Shown: positions 1-9,403, numbered from the stretch's first letter. The stretch is 64,000 bases of DNA from CAXBBB01 sp963841855 (GCA_963841855.1 CAWJEJ010000001.1:496001-560000); one strand, 5' to 3'. Translations and numbers: made by a program. Notes: generated by a model not told the origin, from the letters alone.

Positions 1-668
1 AACTGGTAGGCGCCGATGGCATCGGGGTGAGTCGGACTGAGATACCTTGCGCCGTCCAGAATCAGCACGTCCTCGAAGAACACGTCGGGTAGGCCGTCGG
101 CGTCGGCGAAGCGGAGCGGTCCGCCTTCGGGCAAGCGGCGCCGGGCGACGACCTCTTCGCGCGCGCCCCATCCGGCCTTGCCATAGAGCAGCGTCCGCAT
201 CTCGGTCAGCCGCGCGGGCTGCCTGCCGACGGCGCTCTCCTTCTCGATCAGCAGGCGCCCGTACACGTCGGCGCCATACTGAAACTGCCGCTGCGCCAGC
301 TCGACCTTGCGTGCCAGCACCTGCCGCATGATGCCCATCGCCGGGTCCTCGCCGGTCACGTCGACGCCCGAGAGCGAGATCGGCGCGGGCTCCATGCGCA
401 CGACGACCGGCTCGGGCGTGGCGACCTCGAACGTGTCGGAGCGGAACCCGACGCGCCGCGCGACCAGCCGAACCGGCAGGCTGGACACACGCAGGCGCCA
501 CCGGCCGCGCGCGTCGGCGACCGCGCTAGCCGAGCCGGTCAGTGTCTGGATCGTCGTTCCGCTCAGCGGCATGTTGCTGCGCGCGTCGCGGGCCTCGCCG
601 CTCACTATTTCCTGCGCGCTCGCCGTCATGGGGAGTAGGACGCAGAATAGGAGCAGCAGACGAGGCAT
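1..668 (-). CDS. DUF5686-type outer-membrane protein with carboxypeptidase-regulatory-like domain (3' end outside window)
   Basis: Reading the minus strand from the ATG at 668 gives about 222 open codons that run off the window edge. The protein starts with a signal peptide (MPRLLLLFCVLLPMTASAQ), followed by a CarboxypepD_reg-like beta-sandwich (roughly residues 20-95, EIVSGEARDARSNMPLSG...). A segment of the form GIMRQVLARKVELAQ follows, typical of the linker that opens DUF5686 proteins. In Bacteroidota, proteins with this layout continue into a large outer-membrane beta-barrel of unknown function, so about two thirds of the gene is probably missing here. It lies 88 bp downstream of ispG in the same direction. 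The family call is good; the physiological role is unknown. Confidence 0.75.
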   Translation of the reverse strand, partial: MPRLLLLFCVLLPMTASAQEIVSGEARDARSNMPLSGTTIQTLTGSASAVADARGRWRLRVSSLPVRLVARRVGFRSDTFEVATPEPVVVRMEPAPISLSGVDVTGEDPAMGIMRQVLARKVELAQRQFQYGADVYGRLLIEKESAVGRQPARLTEMRTLLYGKAGWGAREEVVARRRLPEGGPLRFADADGLPDVFFEDVLILDGARYLSPTHPDAIGAYQ

Positions 669-756
669 GAGAGGCGGGATGAGACGAGGTCAACGCCGCT
701 GCGGAGCCGGTTCGCACGTAGCGGCGGTCGCACCAGAGCACGGCGCGCCACAGGCG

Positions 757-1848
757 TCAGCCTTCGGGGATCACGGCTGGCTCTTCGTCCCAGTTTTCGA
801 TCAGGTCGAGAACCGCGGCGACGATTTCGCCTTCTTCGACCGTGCCGATGGTCTCGCCGCGTTTGAACAGGTGCGCGCGCCCGCGTCCCAGACTCACACC
901 CAGGTCGGCGCCGGCCGCCTCGCCCGGACCGTTGACGGCGCAGCCCATCAGCGCGACGCTCAGGTCTTTTTCGAACTTGCGCTCCTTGATCGCCGCCTCG
1001 ACCTGGTTGACGACCGTAAACAGGTCGCTCGCCAATCGTCCGCACGTGGGGCAGGCGATCACGTTGACGCCCGGGCGCCCCAGCCGCAGCGACTTGAGGA
1101 TCTGGTGGCCGACCTCGACCTCGTGGATGCTGTCGGCGGCGAGGCTGACCCTAATCGTGTCGCCGATGCCGTCGGCCAGCAGAGCGCCGATGCCGATGCT
1201 GCTCTTGATCGTGCCGTTTTGCAGGCTGCCGCTCTCGGTCACACCCAGATGGAGCGGGTAATCGGTGCGCTCGGCGAGCAGGCGGTAGCTCTGAATCATG
1301 AAGTAGACGTCCGAGTGCTTGACCGAGATGATCAGGTCCTCGAAGCCGTTCTTCTGGCAGATCTCGACGTGCCGCATCGCGCTCTCGAACAGCGCCTCGG
1401 GCTTGGGATAGCCGTATTTGTCCAGGATATCCTTTTCGAGCGAGCCGCCGTTGACCCCGATGCGGATCGGAATTCCGGCTTCCTTGGCGGCCAGCAGCAC
1501 CTCGCGCTCCCACTCCATCTTGCCGATGTTGCCCGGGTTGAGTCGCACTTTGGCCACGCGCGCTTCGATGGCTTTGAGCGCGTATTTGTGGTTGAAGTGG
1601 ATGTCGGCGACGATCGGGACCGGGCTTCCCTGAACGATGTCCGGCAGCGCGTCGGCGTCTTCGGGGCGCGGCACGGCGACGCGGATGATGTCGGCTCCGG
1701 CTTCGGCCAGGCGCGTGATCTCGGCCAGGCAGTTGGGCACGTCGTGCGTCTTGCCGGTCGTCATCGACTGGACCGAGATCGGCGCGCCGCCGCCCACCTG
1801 AACGTCGCCCACCATGACGGGGCGGCTGATGCGTCGGGGTCTTTGCAT
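757..1848 (-). CDS. ispG: 4-hydroxy-3-methylbut-2-enyl diphosphate synthase (flavodoxin/ferredoxin)
   Basis: IspG carries out the penultimate step of the MEP isoprenoid pathway, converting MEcPP to HMBPP with a [4Fe-4S] cluster. The 363-residue protein starts at MQRPRRISRPVMVGD; the longer open frame upstream is Arg/Ala-rich and antisense-like, so I rejected it. The TIM-barrel part has VGGGAPISVQSMTTG and the RIGVNGGSLE segment. The C-terminal cluster domain has CPTCGR and GCAVNGPGEA, which supply the three Cys ligands, followed by an ELG-like acidic stretch. The length fits the short bacterial form. It lies in a minus-strand run downstream of the EEP-phosphatase gene. The polyprenyl synthase at 47271-48263 uses products of this pathway. 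Confidence 0.95.
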   Translation of the reverse strand: MQRPRRISRPVMVGDVQVGGGAPISVQSMTTGKTHDVPNCLAEITRLAEAGADIIRVAVPRPEDADALPDIVQGSPVPIVADIHFNHKYALKAIEARVAKVRLNPGNIGKMEWEREVLLAAKEAGIPIRIGVNGGSLEKDILDKYGYPKPEALFESAMRHVEICQKNGFEDLIISVKHSDVYFMIQSYRLLAERTDYPLHLGVTESGSLQNGTIKSSIGIGALLADGIGDTIRVSLAADSIHEVEVGHQILKSLRLGRPGVNVIACPTCGRLASDLFTVVNQVEAAIKERKFEKDLSVALMGCAVNGPGEAAGADLGVSLGRGRAHLFKRGETIGTVEEGEIVAAVLDLIENWDEEPAVIPEG

Positions 1849-1922
1849 TGGAATCGAAGAGAGTCGTAAGGAGAAAGCCGAACGAGCGCCCGGCGCAGTT
1901 GTGCCGTAGCGCCGCGGCAGAG

Positions 1923-3077
1923 TCAGCGCGTGGAGTCGGGCGAGGCGAGCGGGGCGGACTTCTCTGCCTTCCACGCCAGGCGCACCAGCAGAGGAAAGTG
2001 GTCGGAGAGCACCTTCTGATCGATCAATTCGGCGCTGAGCACGCGTAGCCGCGGGTCGACGAGCACGAAATCGATGCGGGCGATGGGCTTGGTGACGTGG
2101 TAGGTCGCGCTCCGCCCCCGGCCTCTTAGGCGCCACGCGTCGTCGAGGCCGGAACTCAGGATGCGACCGTACGACCAGTTGTGCATCGTCGAGTTAAAAT
2201 CGCCCGCCACGACGACGGGCAGCGGATCGGCGTCGATCAGCGCGCGCAGCGTGTCCGACTCGGCAGCTCGGTCGATGATCGAAGAGCGGTAGCGCCGCAA
2301 AAACGGACGCCACGTCGTGGGGGAAAATGCGTGGAAGGTCGTGTCGGACCAGGGTTTCTCGCTGCCGTACGAACGCAGGTGGGCGTTGTAAATGGCGACG
2401 CGCTCGTCGCCCAGCATGTATTCGAGCCGAATGAACTGTCGGAGCGCGTCGGTTTCGTTTCGCTCGCGCAGGCTGTAGACGTGCATGGCGGGCTGTTTGA
2501 CACGGGCCAGCGTGGCGAGGCGCGTGTAGGGCAGGCCCGCACCCTCGCCCGAGCGCGTCGGCAGCGGCGCGTCGTAGCCCAGCGAGTCCTTGAGAGGCGC
2601 GAAGTGGTTCAGCGGATAGACGCCGCGCGCATATCCCGGCGACGCTTCGGCCACGAACAGCATCGGCCCTTCCTGCAGCGTCATCACGTCGGGCCAGACG
2701 GTGCGCATGAAGCCGACCAAGTCTCGCCCCTTGTTTTCTCCATCGCCGAAGTACGGGCTGACGTTGTAGGTCAAGAGCGACAGTGTGTCTTGGGGCGCGG
2801 CCGTAGCTTCGGACGGAGTGGGTGCTCCTCCATACCGGGCGAACGCGAACGCCAGCAAAATGGCGTGGACGGTCACGCTGCGCCACTTGCGCCGCACTAC
2901 CTGCCCGACGAGCAGCAGCGCGACGGCAGCGGTCAGGTAGGGAAAGCCGATCGCGATCAGTTGCAGCGGCCACGTCAGACCGTCGGGGCGCACGTGGCGT
3001 CCCAGCCACGCCAGCACGAACAGCCCAGCGACGAACGCGTCAAGCACCCAAAAGGCAAACGAAACCACTTTTCGCAC
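1923..3077 (-). CDS. Membrane-anchored endonuclease/exonuclease/phosphatase (EEP) family protein
   Basis: A 384-residue protein with three hydrophobic N-terminal segments (about residues 5-25, 38-58 and 70-85), then an EEP catalytic domain facing the periplasm or cytoplasm. The conserved metal and catalytic positions are visible: TYNVSP, LQEG (Glu), the NAHLR His, AGDFNST (Asp/Asn), RIDFVLVD and the terminal SDHFPLL (Asp-His). The family includes DNases, sphingomyelinases and inositol-phosphate phosphatases, and the substrate cannot be read from sequence. It starts 5 bp after the stop of the preceding degenerate rhomboid gene. Rhomboid, rhomboid-like and EEP genes in this order form a recurring trio in Bacteroidota, usually near mutL; mutL is not in this window. 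Confidence 0.85.
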   Translation of the reverse strand: MRKVVSFAFWVLDAFVAGLFVLAWLGRHVRPDGLTWPLQLIAIGFPYLTAAVALLLVGQVVRRKWRSVTVHAILLAFAFARYGGAPTPSEATAAPQDTLSLLTYNVSPYFGDGENKGRDLVGFMRTVWPDVMTLQEGPMLFVAEASPGYARGVYPLNHFAPLKDSLGYDAPLPTRSGEGAGLPYTRLATLARVKQPAMHVYSLRERNETDALRQFIRLEYMLGDERVAIYNAHLRSYGSEKPWSDTTFHAFSPTTWRPFLRRYRSSIIDRAAESDTLRALIDADPLPVVVAGDFNSTMHNWSYGRILSSGLDDAWRLRGRGRSATYHVTKPIARIDFVLVDPRLRVLSAELIDQKVLSDHFPLLVRLAWKAEKSAPLASPDSTR

Positions 3078-3082
3078 CCGAT

Positions 3083-3931
3083 CTACCGCTTGCTATAGGC
3101 GTCGAGTACTTCGCGCTCGCCCTCGGTCAGCGCGTCCATCCCCTCGTCGCTGATCTTCTCGAGGATGCGGTCGACTTCGTGGCGCGACGGGCGGCGCGAG
3201 CCTTTGGGGTCGGACAGCCGGGCCGTCACAGCGCCCCACCCCGATGCCGTCTCGGGCTCGGGTTCGGCGGCGCGGCGGCGAGGCGGCGGACTGGACCTAG
3301 CCGGAGATTCCATCGCGCCCTTTACCCAGTGGTGCAGGTGGTAGCCGCGCAGCGCCAGCGCGCCCATCGCCACGCCCGCAAGCGAGCCACCGACTCCAGC
3401 GAACACGTAGCCGGGGGGGCTGAGCAGTTCGAACGCGAGCAGGCCCACGCCCACCCACAGCAGCCGAACGGCGCCCAGCAGCAGCAGTCCGATCGTTTTG
3501 TAGGGAAACTGAATCGCCGTCGCGAAGATCAGCCCCAAGACGGCGGCCTGCGATCCTTCATAAGCCAGCCCCATGGCCAGCGCGACCAACCCGCCGCCCA
3601 GCGCCCCCAGTCCCCACGCCGTCAGCACCCACGCGCCTCCCAGCATCCGCTCCTGCTCCTCGCCGATCCAGTAGAGAAACGCGACGTTGAACGCGACTTC
3701 CAAGAAGCCGCCCAGCCCGGTCCGCGTGTGGACGAAGGCGTAGGTCAGGACAGTCCACGGCGCGTCGAGCGGAGAGCCGCCCGGAATGGCCAGATAGCCG
3801 CGCACGATGGCGAGCGACGAGGGACTCACAGCCGCCAGCACCATGCAGCACACGTACACGACCACCTGCACCAGCATCAGCACGCGGAGGACGGGCGGCA
3901 GCGAGTCGTACCAGAAACGAAAGCGGTTCAT
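3083..3931 (-). CDS. Rhomboid-like membrane protein, probably catalytically inactive, with C-terminal DUF6576-like tail
   Basis: A 282-residue polytopic protein with six or more hydrophobic segments between residues 15 and 200, laid out like a rhomboid protease. The catalytic Ser motif GxSG is replaced by EGSQAAVLG, and where active rhomboids have an AHxGG His this protein has GVGGSLAG. The catalytic dyad therefore looks lost. After a proline-rich linker it ends with EVDRILEKISDEGMDALTEGE, which matches the DUF6576 tail found on one of the paired rhomboids in Bacteroidota. It lies 22 bp after the active rhomboid gene and 5 bp before the EEP gene, so it is probably co-transcribed. A pseudoprotease chaperoning or presenting substrates is an inference. 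Confidence 0.85.
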   Translation of the reverse strand: MNRFRFWYDSLPPVLRVLMLVQVVVYVCCMVLAAVSPSSLAIVRGYLAIPGGSPLDAPWTVLTYAFVHTRTGLGGFLEVAFNVAFLYWIGEEQERMLGGAWVLTAWGLGALGGGLVALAMGLAYEGSQAAVLGLIFATAIQFPYKTIGLLLLGAVRLLWVGVGLLAFELLSPPGYVFAGVGGSLAGVAMGALALRGYHLHHWVKGAMESPARSSPPPRRRAAEPEPETASGWGAVTARLSDPKGSRRPSRHEVDRILEKISDEGMDALTEGEREVLDAYSKR

Positions 3932-3953
3932 CGGCGGCGAGAGTTGGTGGCGA

Positions 3954-4643
3954 CTAGGCGTACGACCGACTGCCCGGCTTGATCGGCAGTTTGCCGCGCC
4001 AGTAGAGAATCAGGATCAGCCCGAACAGCATGCCGCCCAGGTGGGCGAAGTGCGCCACGTTCGAGCCCGGCCTAGCAAAACCCGAATACAACTCGAACGC
4101 GCCGTAGAGCAGCACGAAGTACTTGGCCTTGATCGGAAACAGGAAGTAGAGGTAGATCTCGGACTCGGGAAACATCATCCCGAACGCCAGCAAGATGCCG
4201 AAGACAGCACCAGAGGCGCCGATCGTCGGCACGGGAGTCGGGTCGATGAACGTGATGACGAGCAGCTGAATCAGGCCCGATCCGATCAGGCAGAAGAAGT
4301 AGTAGAACGCGAACCGCCGCGATCCCCACGTCCGCTCAATGGCGACGCCAAAGAGCCACAGCGCCAGCATGTTGAAGAAGAAGTGGCCCAGACCGCCGTG
4401 CAGGAAGCCGTACGTCAGCAGCTGCCAAGGGAAGAAGTGACCGTCGACGCCGGGCCCACCTTGCATCAGCCGGACGGGATACTCGATGAACGGCGCCCAC
4501 AGGCCGAGCCATTCGACGAGGAGCGCACTGGTCGTCGGGACGAGGCTGAACAGGAAAAACAGCCCGTTGATGATCAAGAGGTTCTTGATGACCGGCGGGA
4601 ACGCGCCGAAGTCGGTGCTGGGCTGGAAGGCGGACGAGGTCAT
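3954..4643 (-). CDS. Rhomboid family intramembrane serine protease
   Basis: A 229-residue integral membrane protease. The start is the ATG of MTSSAFQPSTDFG, because the longer upstream frame has a cysteine-rich, non-conserved leader. The catalytic Ser is in GASGAVFGILLAFG and the catalytic His in AHLGGMLFG, with six to seven hydrophobic helices. The N-terminal loop PPVIKNLLIINGLFFL resembles other Bacteroidota rhomboids. It is the first gene of the minus-strand run rhomboid / degenerate rhomboid / EEP / ispG / DUF5686. Its start faces the PBP1A gene across 145 bp. The substrates are unknown. Confidence 0.92.
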   Translation of the reverse strand: MTSSAFQPSTDFGAFPPVIKNLLIINGLFFLFSLVPTTSALLVEWLGLWAPFIEYPVRLMQGGPGVDGHFFPWQLLTYGFLHGGLGHFFFNMLALWLFGVAIERTWGSRRFAFYYFFCLIGSGLIQLLVITFIDPTPVPTIGASGAVFGILLAFGMMFPESEIYLYFLFPIKAKYFVLLYGAFELYSGFARPGSNVAHFAHLGGMLFGLILILYWRGKLPIKPGSRSYA

Positions 4644-4788
4644 GAACGGGCGCGGCGGCAGAGCGCAGGCGCAGTGGGAGCGGAGCATGGTTATAGCGTC
4701 GCGAGCCCGCTCAAGTTGCACGAGCCGGACACGCGCGACGAACAGGCCGCGCTGGCCGCCGTACTCTGCATCGCCTCATCGTTCCGTC

Positions 4789-7446
4789 ATGTCGTACACG
4801 CCGCGCCCGCTCTACCCTCGCCCCCCGGGACGCCCGCCGTCCGGACCGGCGCTGCCGCCACCGACGCTTCCGCCACGGCCGTCGGCCGAGCATCGGGCAG
4901 CACCTCGCAAGCCCAAGCGCAAAAACCGGCTACGCCGCGCCTTGGTCGTCCTGGCCGTCGCCGTCTTCGCACTGCCGATCCTCGCGCTGGGTGGACTGTG
5001 GATGTGGGCGAGTCTGCTCGAGACCGACATCCCCGATCTCTACGAACTGCGCAACCCGTCGATGCACCTGGCGTCGATCGCGTACGCCGAAACTGGGGAG
5101 GAAATCGGGCGCTACCACGACGAGAACCGGACGTGGGTGGGCTACGACCGCATCAGCCCTAACGCCGCCAGCGCGCTCGTGGCGACCGAAGACTTTCGCT
5201 TTTTCGAGCACAACGGCGTCGATTGGCGGCGGCTGTCGTCGTCGGTTTGGCTCACGCTCCAGGGTGATCCGCAAGGTGGGTCGACGATCACGATGCAGCT
5301 GGCGCGCAACCTGTTTCCCGGCGTTGGACGCGACGACAGCATCGAACGCAAACTGCGCGAAATCATGACCGCGCGCAGGCTCGAAGAGGCGTATTCCAAG
5401 ACCGAAATTTTGGAGATGTACCTCAACACGGTTCCGTTCGGCTTCAACGCGTTCGGCATCGAAGCGGCATCTCAAGTTTACTTCGGCAAAGCCGCGCTCG
5501 ACCTCTCGCCGCCCGAGTCCGCTCTACTCGTCGGCACGCTCAAGGCGACGACTTACTACAATCCCGTCCGCAATCCGACCGAATCGCGGCAGCGACGGGC
5601 GGTCGTGTTGCAGCAGATGGGCAAATACGGCTACCTCGACGCGTCCCAAGTAGATGCGTTTTCCGAGTCGCCGCTGGGCCTCGACTTCTCGACGCCCGAC
5701 CCGGCTGATTCCCCGGCGCCCTACTTCGCCGATTTCGTCGAGCAGTGGGTGCAGGCGTGGGCCGAGGCCAACGACCGCGACCTCTACACGGGCGGCCTGC
5801 GCATCTTCACGACGCTCGACATGCGCCTGCAAGACGTCGCCCAGCGTGCCGTCGACGTCGAAGGCGAGCGCTTGCAGCGCGTCGCGGCGCACGAATGGAG
5901 CCGCCGGTATTCGGGCCTGCTCTCACGCTCGGCCGATTCGTATCCCGAAGCGGGCTCGTTTCCTTACTTCTGGCAGCGCCATCCCGAGGCGCTCGACCGG
6001 GCACTTCGCCAGACACCTCGCTACAAGATGCTGCGCGATGAGGGCGAATCGCAGTCCCAAGCCTTGCTCCTCCTCAAGGCCGACAATGCGTTCGTCGACT
6101 CGGTCAAGGCGCGGACGGCCAGACTCGAAGCGTCGTTCGTGGCGATCGAGACCGAGACAGGCTACGTCCGCGCCTATGTCGGCGGACGCGACTATAGGGC
6201 GAGCCAGTTCGACCGGGCGAGCCAGTCGCGCAGGCAGCCTGGATCGACGTTCAAGCCGTTCGTTTACGCTGCCGCTCTCAACTGGGGCTATGCGCCCGAC
6301 GACCGCGTGCTCGACGCGGTCCGCAGCTATGGCGGCTGGCGGCCAGCCAATTCGGGCGGCGGCGCCAGCGGTGCCGCCATCACGCTGCGCAGCGGGCTGA
6401 CCTATTCCAAAAACACGATCAGCGCGGCTCTGATCGACCAGGTTGGAGCCGCCGAGGTCGTTCGCACCGCTCAGCAGGCGGGCATCACGTCGTCGCTCCG
6501 AGCCGTCCCGTCACTGGCGCTGGGCACGAGCGAGGTGACACTGCTCGAAATGGTCGGCGCCTATGGCACGCTGGCGAGCAGCGGCATCCGGCGCACGCCC
6601 GTCATCGTGACGCGCATCGAAGACCGCGAGGGCAACGTGCTGGCGCAGTTTGGCCCGCAGCAGCAGCGCGCACTTCCGGCCTCGACTTCGTACGGCGTCC
6701 TCGACATGATGCGCGACGTGGTCGACAGGGGCACGGCGCAGCGCCTGCGAACGATGGGCGTGCGAGGCGACATCGCCGGAAAGACGGGCACGACGCAGGA
6801 AAGCGCCGACGGCTGGTTCATTGCCGCTCATCCCGACCTGGTGATGGGTGCGTGGGTCGGCTTCGACGAGCGGAGGCTTTCGTTTCGCACCAGCTACTGG
6901 GGCCAGGGCGGGCACAACGCCTTGTTCGTCGTCGGCGATTTCGCGCGCGACGTGCAAGGGGCGGGCTTGAGCCTCGACCCCGACGTTCGCTTTCAGCCGC
7001 CGCCCGGCTACCAGGAGCGCGCCTCGGACCGCAGCCGTTGGAACGACGATGTGCGCCTGGCGATGGACTCGCTCGACGCGCGGCGCGACCGCCTGGCCGC
7101 CGATACGTCGCGCTTTCAGCCGGACTCGTCGCATGCGCTGGCCGGGCGGACCGGCACGATCCGCTACCGCGACGACGCGGCTCCGCAGCCTGCTCCCGCG
7201 ATCCGACCCGATACCCAAGACCAGACGCGCCCCCCAACTCCAGCACGCCGAGCGCCTTCGGCACTTCCCGCCCGGATCGACCCCAAGCCCATCGAACCCG
7301 CCCCCGCATCGGCGCCGCTGGAGACCGTTCCTCAACCCGTCCCCGCGCGCGTGCCCGCCGCAGCACCCGCCCCGACCGAAGTGCCTCCCCCACCGGCCAG
7401 TCGCCGCGGGACGTCGCGCAGTGGAGGTGGGAACGGCGGTGGCTGA
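4789..7446 (+). CDS. Class A penicillin-binding protein (bifunctional transglycosylase/transpeptidase, PBP1A type)
   Basis: An 885-residue inner-membrane enzyme that polymerises and cross-links peptidoglycan. The start is the ATG of MSYTPRPLYPRPPG; the upstream frame overlaps the divergent rhomboid gene. A proline-rich cytoplasmic tail (residues 1-40) and a basic stretch precede one TM helix (about 50-72). The GT51 domain shows EDFRFFEHNGVDW and GGSTITMQLARNLF. The transpeptidase shows the active-site Ser in RQPGSTFKPF (about residue 485), the YSKN motif and KTGTTQ (about residue 664). A long Pro/Ala-rich low-complexity C-terminal tail of about 100 residues ends in Gly-rich sequence. The response-regulator gene follows 124 bp downstream. 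Confidence 0.93.
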   Translation: MSYTPRPLYPRPPGRPPSGPALPPPTLPPRPSAEHRAAPRKPKRKNRLRRALVVLAVAVFALPILALGGLWMWASLLETDIPDLYELRNPSMHLASIAYAETGEEIGRYHDENRTWVGYDRISPNAASALVATEDFRFFEHNGVDWRRLSSSVWLTLQGDPQGGSTITMQLARNLFPGVGRDDSIERKLREIMTARRLEEAYSKTEILEMYLNTVPFGFNAFGIEAASQVYFGKAALDLSPPESALLVGTLKATTYYNPVRNPTESRQRRAVVLQQMGKYGYLDASQVDAFSESPLGLDFSTPDPADSPAPYFADFVEQWVQAWAEANDRDLYTGGLRIFTTLDMRLQDVAQRAVDVEGERLQRVAAHEWSRRYSGLLSRSADSYPEAGSFPYFWQRHPEALDRALRQTPRYKMLRDEGESQSQALLLLKADNAFVDSVKARTARLEASFVAIETETGYVRAYVGGRDYRASQFDRASQSRRQPGSTFKPFVYAAALNWGYAPDDRVLDAVRSYGGWRPANSGGGASGAAITLRSGLTYSKNTISAALIDQVGAAEVVRTAQQAGITSSLRAVPSLALGTSEVTLLEMVGAYGTLASSGIRRTPVIVTRIEDREGNVLAQFGPQQQRALPASTSYGVLDMMRDVVDRGTAQRLRTMGVRGDIAGKTGTTQESADGWFIAAHPDLVMGAWVGFDERRLSFRTSYWGQGGHNALFVVGDFARDVQGAGLSLDPDVRFQPPPGYQERASDRSRWNDDVRLAMDSLDARRDRLAADTSRFQPDSSHALAGRTGTIRYRDDAAPQPAPAIRPDTQDQTRPPTPARRAPSALPARIDPKPIEPAPASAPLETVPQPVPARVPAAAPAPTEVPPPPASRRGTSRSGGGNGGG

Positions 7447-7570
7447 AACGCTTTTCCCCTTTGCCCAGCGGCGACTCTTCAGTTTCAGGCGATAAAATGT
7501 CGGCTTCGTTTTTGTTTGATTCAAGATGCGGCCCCACCTGCCGATACCTCGGATAGTAAGCGATCCTCCT

Positions 7571-8257
7571 ATGCCCGACTCCACGCCTCCTCCTACGCTG
7601 CCGCGTATCCTCCTGGTCGAGGATCACGACATGACGCGGCGGATGCAGGTCCGCTTTCTGAGCCGTCAGTACGCCGTAGATTTCGCCTCGACGGGGCGCG
7701 AGGCCATTGAGCAGGCGCAGGCGCACCCGTACCAGACGATCCTGCTCGACATCAACCTCGCCGACCGGATGAACGGCGTCGAGGTGATGCAGACGATCAA
7801 GCAATTGGGGCATCATCAGTCTACCGCAATCGTGGCGGTGACGGGGTATTCATCGCCCGAGGACCGGCAGCGACTGCTGGGTGCCGGCTTCGACCTATAC
7901 CTCTCCAAGCCGTTCAAGTGGAAGGAGTTTAGCGAAGTGATCGAACTGGCCGTCCGCATCACTGCGTCGGGCGCCTCGCAGTCTGCTCCTCCGCCTCCCA
8001 CGCCGCAGCCGACCTACGCGCAGCCGCAGCGAGCGCCCGAACCGGCTCACGTCTCGCCGCCGCGTCCGCCTGCCGCCGCTCCGCACCCTTCGGCCGAACG
8101 TCGACCGCTCAGCCCGTATCCCGAAGCGATCGAGTCGTCGGACGGACGCACGTCGCGCGAGGAGCCGACGATATCGGCCTATTCCACTTCTGCTCCGGCT
8201 AAGCCCGCAGCGCCGTCGCTTCTGCTGCCGCGCTGGGAGTCACTGGGCGGTATCTAG
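7571..8257 (+). CDS. Single-domain response regulator with long proline-rich tail
   Basis: A 228-residue protein. Residues 10-130 form a CheY-like receiver: the acidic pair is in LLVEDHD, the phospho-acceptor is Asp60 in ILLDINLADRMNG, the Thr is in VTGYS, and Lys113 is in YLSKPFKW. No DNA-binding or enzymatic output domain follows. The last 100 residues are Pro/Ala/Gln-rich and look disordered. The start MPDSTPPP was chosen because the receiver begins ten residues later and the upstream extension is short and non-conserved. No kinase is adjacent; the large kinase at 52942-56253 is a two-component propeller type that normally pairs with a DNA-binding regulator, so no pairing is claimed. Confidence 0.85.
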   Translation: MPDSTPPPTLPRILLVEDHDMTRRMQVRFLSRQYAVDFASTGREAIEQAQAHPYQTILLDINLADRMNGVEVMQTIKQLGHHQSTAIVAVTGYSSPEDRQRLLGAGFDLYLSKPFKWKEFSEVIELAVRITASGASQSAPPPPTPQPTYAQPQRAPEPAHVSPPRPPAAAPHPSAERRPLSPYPEAIESSDGRTSREEPTISAYSTSAPAKPAAPSLLLPRWESLGGI

Positions 8258-8287
8258 CGGAGCCGCGCCCAGCGCCTCTCGCGTAGA

Positions 8288-9403
8288 TTACTGTGCGCCG
8301 AACAGCCACTCGAACGCTTGGGCAAACTCTCCCGCCCAGAAGCCTTCGCTGTGATCGCCGTACGAGCGCACGTGGCTCTCAAGCGCAAGGCCCGCGTGCT
8401 CGCTGCGCAGCCGGTCGACCATGCGCGCTTGCGTCTCGACTATGCCTGCACCTTCGGATTCGGCGCTGACGAAGTAGAACCGTGAGCCGGACAGATCGGC
8501 GCCGTCGACCAAATCCAGCATCTGATTCTCGGCGAACCAGAGCGACGGTGAGAACACGCCGGCGCGCCCAAACACGTCGGGGCGCGTCAATCCGGCGTAG
8601 AGCGAGATCAGGCCGCCCATGCTGCTGCCCAGGATGCCGGTGTGCTGGGCGTCGGGAAGCGTTCGGAAGCGTTCGTCGATATGGGGCTTGAATGTTTCGG
8701 TGAGAAACGCGACGTAGGCCTCGCCCTGGCCTCCGCCATATACGTCGTTTGCGAACGGTCCGTACTCGTCCAGCCGGTGATCGACACCGTGGTCGATGGC
8801 GACGACGATGACGTGAGCGCTGAGGCTGTCGAGCGTTTCGTCCATCCGCCACTCGGTACCGTAGCTCGTCGTGGCGGCGTCGAACACGTTTTGCCCGTCG
8901 TGGACGTAGAGAACGGGGTATCGCGCGTTGGAGTCGGCGTAGCCGGACGGCAGCCACACCTGAACGCGCCGCATCCGCCCGAGTTGGGGCATCGCGAAGG
9001 CCGAGTCCAGCACAGACACCGATGCGCTCGCCGTCGACGGCCGGTCGGACGCAGCGCTGGCCCACCCTTCGACGGACGACGCGTACGTCTGTGGGCCGCC
9101 GGCGACTCGGACAATCCGGTTGGGCGCGTCGAAGCCACCCTGAGTCTCGCCGCTCGCCCAACTTCCCAATGTGAACTTGAACGCGATATCGCCCGTGTCC
9201 ATCTGCGCGATCGTCAGGCTCGCCACATCGCCGTTGCGGTTCAACTCGAACGCGGGGTCAGCCGGATTCCACTGGTTGAACGTCCCAGCGACGTAGACGC
9301 GGGCGCTGTCGGGCGTGCTGGGTGGCAGCGCGACGCGGAGCGTAAGCGAGTCGGCGGGAGACGCGCAGCCCGCAAGCGCGAGAAGGGCGAGAAGCTGAAT
9401 CAT
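8288..9403 (-). CDS. Esterase-family alpha/beta hydrolase lipoprotein with glycogen-binding-like N-terminal domain
   Basis: A 371-residue putative lipoprotein with lipobox LALAGC at residues 8-13. The N-terminal beta-sandwich (about 20-110) contains FNQWNP and IAFKFTLGSW, as in the AMPK/CBM48-like domains found before enterochelin-esterase-type hydrolases. The hydrolase domain (about 130-371) has PVLYVHDGQNVF, the nucleophile elbow GSSMGG and a C-terminal catalytic His in GDHSEGFW. Family members cleave esters, including siderophore and xylan acetyl or feruloyl esters; the substrate is not determinable. The ATG overlaps the rarA stop by 4 nt (ATGA), which implies translational coupling. Confidence 0.85.
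   Translation of the reverse strand: MIQLLALLALAGCASPADSLTLRVALPPSTPDSARVYVAGTFNQWNPADPAFELNRNGDVASLTIAQMDTGDIAFKFTLGSWASGETQGGFDAPNRIVRVAGGPQTYASSVEGWASAASDRPSTASASVSVLDSAFAMPQLGRMRRVQVWLPSGYADSNARYPVLYVHDGQNVFDAATTSYGTEWRMDETLDSLSAHVIVVAIDHGVDHRLDEYGPFANDVYGGGQGEAYVAFLTETFKPHIDERFRTLPDAQHTGILGSSMGGLISLYAGLTRPDVFGRAGVFSPSLWFAENQMLDLVDGADLSGSRFYFVSAESEGAGIVETQARMVDRLRSEHAGLALESHVRSYGDHSEGFWAGEFAQAFEWLFGAQ

Noticed and set aside
3807..5162. 451-codon plus-strand frame across the rhomboid genes
   Set aside because: Gln/Arg/Glu-rich antisense composition. Both rhomboid genes on the other strand have clear motifs.
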